Part shown: positions 58,421-64,000 of the stretch, piece after piece
Layout of the letters: every line of letters starts with the position of its first letter
Position numbering within the stretch: the first letter of the stretch is position 1
Assembly (NCBI GenBank): GCA_964006375.1
Contig: OZ023265.1
Coordinates: 167,548,533-167,612,532, forward strand
DNA from: Tillus elongatus
Lineage: Eukaryota; Arthropoda; Insecta; Coleoptera; Cleridae
Direction: 5' to 3'
Length of the DNA: 64,000 bases
Position numbers and translations under genes: made by a program
The notes under the pieces: model-generated
What the model was told of the DNA's origin: nothing
What the model saw: only the letters and a program-made list of their open reading frames with translations
Database searches by the model: none

Positions 58421-58699
58421 ATTTATTTTTTTATTTTTTAATATTTTAGTTTGAAAATATATTTTTCTAAGTTTGAGTCAACAGACAGTTTGTATAAATT
58501 TTATTAAAATTGATCAAGTCTTACTTGGTAAAAAAAAAACTAAGTGTTGTAAGACGCGTTTTTACACGTGTCGCCATCTCGTTGCGGACCCAAGTAGTAT
58601 GTTGTCACGGCAGCTCCAAATAAGACAGAATGTTACAAAATTGAGACTGTATACAACCAACTAACAATTTTGTAAATTGTCGCCCTGGCCCATCTCTTC
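58421..58699. other. Unassigned DNA
   Basis: Right flank of the Tc1-like pseudogene. A terminal repeat was not identified. Confidence 0.4.
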
Positions 58700-58754
58700 C
58701 CCAATATAGCGACAGAGCATGTAAGGCTAGATCCATTCTCACCACAATTGGAAT

Positions 58755-58795
58755 CGTCGACCGGTTTCGCTCTAATTAGAGCTCGTCAGTGCGAC
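58755..58795 (-). ncRNA. Hammerhead motif (gamma), left arm
   Basis: The minus strand has CTGACGA (58789-58783), stem II GCTCT/AGAGC with an AATT loop and no extra nucleotide, then GAAA (58768-58765). A very short stem III (ACC/GGT or AC/GT) precedes the GTC site (58761-58759). Stem I next to the core is mismatched, so activity is uncertain. Confidence 0.55.
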
Positions 58796-58892
58796 ATACT
58801 AATTGCAGCGAAAACACATCTATAAAGTAATAAGGCTATGGTAGTCAGCCTCCCAAACCTAAGTGAGGTGTATTTTCGCTGCAATTAGTATG

Positions 58893-58924
58893 CCGTACTG
58901 ACCAGCTCTAATTAGAGCGAAACC
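58893..58924 (+). ncRNA. Hammerhead motif (gamma), right arm, interrupted
   Basis: CTGACCA (58898-58904) carries a G8-to-C change. Stem II GCTCT/AGAGC and GAAACC follow. LINE-1w then intervenes, and GGTC, TATGG resume at 59879-59887. Stem I (CCGTA with TATGG) would pair over five bases if rejoined. The core change and the insertion make it inactive. Confidence 0.55.
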
Positions 58925-59873
58925 AAATCCAACCCAGTTCACAGTTACGCGGACGACAGCACCCTCCACTCAAATATACAATATTCTAAGCCTGTCTCTT
59001 TAGCCCAATTAGATGAGGATCGCAGACTCATGGAGGGTTCTGTCTCCGTGGATCTCCAAAAAATATTAGACTGGTGAAGTAGAAATCTTGTACAATTCAA
59101 CCCCACCAAATCACAGTCTTGCTTTCTTTCTCATAATAAGAGATACACCAGCCCTAGACCCATCACAATGAACAACCAAGTTATTCAAAGTAATGAGTCC
59201 TTTTCACTTGTTGGTATTTCTGTGGATCGAAATCTCAATTGGCACCAACATGTCACATCAATTGCAGAAGCGGCTGCTAAGAAATTAGGTTTCCTGTTCC
59301 GGGCTCGCAAATACTTTTCGTCAGCTAATCTGTATACCTTATATACTTCACAAATAAGACCAAATATCGAATACTGCTCCCACAGCTGGGGTGCTGCTGC
59401 CGCTTTTACACTCGCTATCCTGGACTCCATTCAGAAGAGAGACATACGTCTCATAGGTGACCCTACCCTCACCCAAAAGCTGCCATCCCTTGCCCACCGA
59501 CGTGCCGTTGGTGACCTCTCTCTATCTCTCTCTTTTTTATAGATATCTGCACGGGCACTACTCAGAGGAGTTTTCTTCCACAGTTCCTCCACCTGCTGCC
59601 CCCAACAGATCTACCAGGAGAACAGAGCGAATGCATCCTTTTACTGTCCAGGTCACCAGACATAGAACATCTTGTTATGCCCGCTCTTTTGTCCCGAGGA
59701 CTTCCAAGTTGTGGAATTCCTTGCCGGCACACGTTTTTCCTTCTCCCCCGAACCACCAACTCTTCAAGTCCAGAATTAGCAAGTTGCCTCTTTCCTCCTT
59801 GTCGACACCCACGGTACGGTAGTATTTAGGCTGTAAGCCTCGTGGTGTGTTGTTGACATAAAAAAGATATAAA
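58925..59873 (+). mobile_element. LINE-1w copy inserted in a hammerhead arm
   Basis: 5'-truncated just before SNPVHSYADDSTLHSNIQ. It keeps the C-terminal half (NIEYCSHSWGAAAAFT, LWNSLPAHVFPSP) with two frameshifts and ends GTGGTGTGTTGTTGACA plus an A-rich tail. AAACC occurs on both sides (58920-58924 and 59874-59878), a probable short target duplication. Confidence 0.85.
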
Positions 59874-59930
59874 AAACCGGTCTATGGTTCTAATTGTGGT
59901 GAGAATACATCTAGCCTTACTCTTACTTAG

Positions 59931-60759
59931 TGTTCGAATTTTTTCAGTATTGTATTCCGTATTATACCGTTTATAATTTTAAATGAAAATGTCACTCAGG
60001 GGTGTCCTATAAATTGAGGGCAATCTTAAAGAGAGGATTCTCAAAGAAAAATAATTACTTGAAAAATATGATTCGAAGTACGGCACCTAACTGATGACGT
60101 TGAATCAAGGTCATTTTCAGGATAACTAAAATGAGGGACATTATCAGGATGATGTCTATTTCTAGTGTAAGTAATAGTACAAAGCATTTATTAATAGACG
60201 ACAATTGTGCCCTACACACGCTAACAATAGTAATGCCGCGTCTGAAACTCCAAAAAGTGACAATACAATCTGGATTTCAATCAAACTCGACACAGCAACA
60301 GTTATTTACAGGAAATTGAACTGTCGTATTTAAATGTAATGCGACAGATATTTTCGTCGCTGTTAACACAGTTAACGCAGTTTCTTGTTGATAATTAACA
60401 GTGATTTTACACCAGAAAATAGACGCTTATTCTACTTATAAGTGCCATAGTCATTTGTTGTGAATTTTCGTAGAAAAAAATCACAAATGCGGAGATCGCG
60501 TGTCTCACCGATAACTCAAAAAAGGTGCTGCAAAGCGAATTATAACTTCCACATAGCTGCTATAATCTACTCTCCTGAGGAAGATATTCTCATGAAATGA
60601 ATTTAGGGTCCATGACTTGACCACAAAGAAAATATTCATATTTCTGTACCCATACACTTCGGAAACGTAATATGACTCGAGTTTTAACGAAAAATGTCAA
60701 TTTTCACCAAATTACCTCTCATTTATCCCCTACCCACTGAAGCGATCTTATCCAACTTC
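59931..60759. other. Unassigned DNA with T-element traces
   Basis: Around 60457-60525, a GAATTTTCGTAGAAAAAAAT, GCGGAGATCGCG and CACCGATAACTCAAAAAA series resembles T-element B/A-block edges without (AT)n. No gene. Confidence 0.4.
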
Positions 60760-60893
60760 ATCAATCTTTCAATATCAACAATAAGAAAATTATAATTTCA
60801 GACTCAAAAGTCTTGTTTAAAACGTATGAAATCTGTGCACTATTGTTTCTCCAAATGTCAAAATAAAACATAAAAAACATACATTCATCAAGC

Positions 60894-61526
60894 GAAATCT
60901 TAATTGGCACCAACATGTCACATCAATTGCAGAAGCGGCTGCTAAGAAATTAGGTTTCCTCTTCCGGGCTCGCAAATACTTTTCACCAGCTAATCTCTAT
61001 ACTTTATATACTTCACAAATAAGGCCAAACCTCGAATACTGCTCCCACATCTGGGGTGCCGCTGCCGCTTCTACACTAGCTATCCTGGACTCCATTCAAA
61101 AGAGAGCTATACGTCTCATCGGTGACCCTACCCTCACCCAAAGGCTGCCATCCCTTGCCCACCGACGTGCCGTTGGTGATCTCTCTCTCTCTCTCTTTTA
61201 TAGATATCTGCACGGACACTGCTCAGAGGAGCTTTCCTCCATAGTTCCCCCACCTGCTGCCCCCAACAGATCTACCAGGGGAACAGAGCGAATGCACCCT
61301 TTTACTGTCCAGGTCACCAGACATAGAACATCTTGTTATGCCCGCTCTTTCGTCCCGAGGACTTCCAAGTTGTGGAATTTTTCCTTCTCCTCCGAACCTC
61401 CCAACCTTCAAGTCCAGAATTAACAAGCTGCCTCTTTCCTCATTGTCAACACCCACGGTACGATAGTATTTATGGCTGTAAGCCCTCGTGGTGTGTTGTT
61501 AAAAAAATAAAAAAAATAAAAAAAAA
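60894..61526 (+). mobile_element. LINE-1w copy, 3' third only
   Basis: It starts in the RNLNWHQHV region (mutated to RNLNWHQH with Leu codon change) and runs to the 3' end GTGGTGTGTTGTTAAA with an A-rich tail. The LWN...LPAHVF segment has a deletion. AAGC on both sides may be a target duplication. Confidence 0.85.
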
Positions 61527-62499
61527 AGCTGGATTCGATCGCGTAACATTCTGCTTAGGAGGCAAGGGCGAAGTCCACGGCGCCATTTAGGTATACTCCA
61601 ACCAACGTTTTACTTGCGTCATACTTTAGATCGTCTTGGATATTATATTAAAAGTATACGTAATTAATTACATAATTAGTAGAATCGCCATTGAAACACA
61701 TCCCACGACTCTTTCGGTCTTATATGACGTATGTGTTTAAGTTTAAACATAAAATAAACGTATTGTGTGGTAGTGAAAGCCTTTTAATTTTTCCTTAAAC
61801 ATAAAATAAACTATTTTAGAATCATTTTTATAGAGATTTTGCTTGATTTTGTTTACATTCCTAGTATATTATACGATAGCATAATATATCTATGCTGTGC
61901 TAAAACTGTATTGGAGGCCGTTCATAAAGCTACAAATATATTGTCCTTTAATGATTAATTGAGTCCCTCAGTTAAATAACAATAACTTGGCAACTTTTTA
62001 ATTTCATGTCGTCTGTCATTTTCCATAATTGCGGCCGAGACTTCACGATTAGTGGTTCTGGTAGTATGGTTTATGGATGGTATATATTTAGTTTGGTTAC
62101 CGTTGATGTATGGTTTATACCTGTTGTATGAATCAATCTACGCGTGGCAGTTAACTACTCTGTCTGTCAGGCATTGGACTTTAACCTCTAAGTCGTCTCA
62201 ACGCATGTCTTTGGAATTTTATTTTTAATTTGGAAAAAACTCTAAATATTGCGTACCAAATTACTTAACATTCGCAACATAGGTTTATTTGCACTATTTC
62301 TAGCCACATGTAAAGTCTCATTCCAGTTACTCTGATACTTACAAAAATATAGCATTTTCAAAAACTTTTCCCGGATTTTCCACCGGAAAAACTTAAGCAT
62401 AAAGGCTGATTAACGAACTCGATCTCGGTTTTCGCCGAAACAAGATTTTTGCCAAGTTTGATTGAAATCAGTTTAGTATTTTTTTGGGTTATCGCTCGG

Positions 62500-62619
<120 letters not shown>

Positions 62620-62755
62620 ATATAAAAATTGTATCGGACCTTGGTTTTGGGTTCTAGGGACCCAAATTCGCGCTCATCTGAAGAAATTTTTCCGAAAGCT
62701 TTTCATCTTGACCTCTCTAGTAGCGAATTTTTCTTAATGAAAATTCGCTAAAATT

Positions 62756-63765
62756 TGCCAAGTGATTGTTATTTAACTGAGGTATTCAATCAATTATTAA
62801 AAGACTATATTTGAAGCTTTATGAACGGCCTCAAATACAGTTTTATCGGAGCATAGCTATATTATGCTGTCGCATAATATAGTAGAAATGTAAACAAAAG
62901 CAAGCCAAGTTTCTATAGAAATGATACGAAAATAGTTCCTTTTATCTTTAAACTTAAACATAAGACGTCATATAAGACCGAAACAGTCCTGGGATGTGTT
63001 TCAATGGTAATTCTACTAATTCTGTAATTAATTGTTACATATACTTTGAATATAATATTCCGGGCATAAAGCAGATCTAATGTATCATGTAAACAAAACG
63101 TTAGGTACTTGACGTAGGCCTAGACGGCTGAGAGGCGCCGCGCTTGCCTCATAAGCAGAAGGTTACGCGATGGAATCCAGCTCGATGAATGTACGTTTTT
63201 TATGTTTTATTTTGACATTTGGAGAAACAATAGTGCTCAGATTTTATACGTTTTGAACAAGATCTCATTTTTGTTTAAAACGCCTAAATAAGTTTGTCAT
63301 CTTTGTGAAATTATAATTTTGTTATTGTTGATATAGAAAAAACCGGGTTTATTAGGTTGACTAAAACGAAATCATACTGCCGATTAATAAGGAAAAATAA
63401 CTGTTACGCTTATAATTTGGCAGATACTTTACTTTTCTAAATATGAATTAAATTTCATTCTGGAAATCTTTTGTATAACTTTAATGAAATTTAATTATTT
63501 AGCTTCATAGAAAATTTAGTTTTGGGCATTTTTCTCAAAAGGAGTTAGAGCACAAGATTTTTTTTGATAATAGAGAGATATGGGTGGTAACAGTTTCTAA
63601 AGAATCCTTCAAATGTGGGCGTACTAGGACCTCTAAAATCGATCTTCAAGGTCTGTGTAAGTTTAAAGTTATAACTTTAGTAATATGCCGTATAATAATA
63701 GTGTACAATTCTTATGAAAATTCGCTACTATAACGCACTTGCTGCGTCCCGATTTTTTTTTACAA
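62756..63765 (-). mobile_element. T-element in inverted orientation, interrupted at its right body
   Basis: On the minus strand the start motif is at 63757-63716 (TCGGGACGCAGCAAGTGCGT, TATAGTAGCGAATTTTCATA). The left body, tRNA-like body, head (63117-63183, plus-strand sense of the head) and right body follow. The right body stops at CACTTGGCAAATTTT, where the neighbouring T-element end has inserted. It retains the uninterrupted site corresponding to the PLE insertion point of the 45-50 kb copy. Confidence 0.7.
63117..63183 (+). ncRNA. tRNA-like head inside inverted T-element
   Basis: CTAGACGGCTGAGAGGCGCC (box A-like), TTGCCTCATAAGCAGAAGG (CAT in the anticodon position, with four paired bases on each side) and GCGATGGAATCCAGC (box B degraded). 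A SINE promoter relic. Confidence 0.45.
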
Positions 63766-64000
63766 TAAAAACAGGACTGCATGAGCGCCCCCAGAGATTT
63801 GGTTTTAAAAAAGTAAAATGATGCTAAATGTTGAAATTTTAATTAAAGTTAAATTTGACGTTCGCCTACATGTGGACTAACCATTACATATACTAACACA
63901 TTAACAAGTTGGTGTTTAACATATCACAAAGGTCATTGCAGCCTATAATTCGTCGTCCGAAAACTAAATGCAATTACTTCCATTTATAGGTCTTCCTTGT
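63766..64000. other. Unassigned DNA
   Basis: No feature recognised in the last 235 bases. Confidence 0.4.

Larger units (their letters stand above)
58700..59930. mobile_element. Inverted 3'-end pair, hammerhead family gamma, split by LINE-1w
   Basis: The left arm (about 58720-58815, minus sense) and right arm (58870-58924 continuing 59874-59925, plus sense) are complementary. Shared pieces are TAAGGCTAGAT, TCTCACCACAATT, GCTCTAATTAGAGC and ATACTAATTGCAGCGAAAA. The spacer is about 50 nt. This is the same head-to-head layout as the alpha and beta loci. A LINE-1w copy cuts the right arm inside the ribozyme. Confidence 0.7.

Noticed and set aside
60540..60600. Possible hammerhead (CCTGAGGAAGATATTC region)
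   Set aside because: No GAAA with paired stem II and no stem III/GUH arrangement.

Overview
The window looks like repeat-dominated nuclear DNA from an arthropod, most likely an insect. The species cannot be read from it. It is AT-rich, with about twenty (AT)n tracts. It carries several LINE families, Penelope-like retroelements (PLEs), a Ty3/Gypsy LTR element, Tc1/mariner and hAT transposons, and tRNA-derived SINEs. No intact host gene is visible. The only host-like coding trace is a broken two-exon THAP-domain sequence at 36.87-37.44 kb with a SINE inside its first exon. The beetle-like feel of the repeats is an impression only.

Layout. 0-2.6 kb: PLE 3' ends with hammerhead ribozyme motifs, a short copy of an (AT)n-containing element (called the T-element here), a minisatellite and an interleaved inverted repeat. 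2.7-8.4 kb: two copies of one LINE family (LINE-1w) facing each other tail to tail, with other LINE fragments. 10.3-12.1 kb: a PLE reverse-transcriptase fragment, another LINE-1w and a 210-bp PLE inverted mini-dimer. 13.8-21.1 kb: two decayed mariner-type transposons, the second inside a large inverted repeat that also contains a SINE and LINE pieces. 21.7-24.4 kb: T-element sequence with a threefold tandem block carrying tRNA-like heads. 24.5-31.1 kb: a structurally intact Gypsy element on the minus strand. 31.3-34.1 kb: a mariner pseudogene and a non-autonomous hAT-like element sitting in (AT)n. 34-42.8 kb: T-element related blocks, a PLE 3' end, a LINE-1w fragment and the THAP remnant. 42.9-50.9 kb: a LINE-1w copy, then a T-element split by a 4-kb PLE palindrome. 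51-58.4 kb: a nested stack of LINE, Tc1, hAT, a second hAT, an LTR-like unit and another LINE. 58.7-63.8 kb: a third hammerhead-bearing inverted repeat disrupted by LINE-1w, and two nested T-elements.

Main result. Several loci share one architecture: two PLE 3' ends joined head to head as an inverted pair, each 3' end carrying a type I-like hammerhead motif. Two of these loci (a 4.05-kb one with open RT/GIY-YIG frames, and a 210-bp one) are flanked by exact 13-bp target-site duplications. In both, one arm lacks the last ~30 nt that the other arm keeps. Hammerheads in PLEs are known. The repeated head-to-head form, the size range, the fixed asymmetry and the extra nucleotide before stem II in two of the three hammerhead families deserve a second look.

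All functional calls are by eye. Copy numbers, divergence and termini need alignment.
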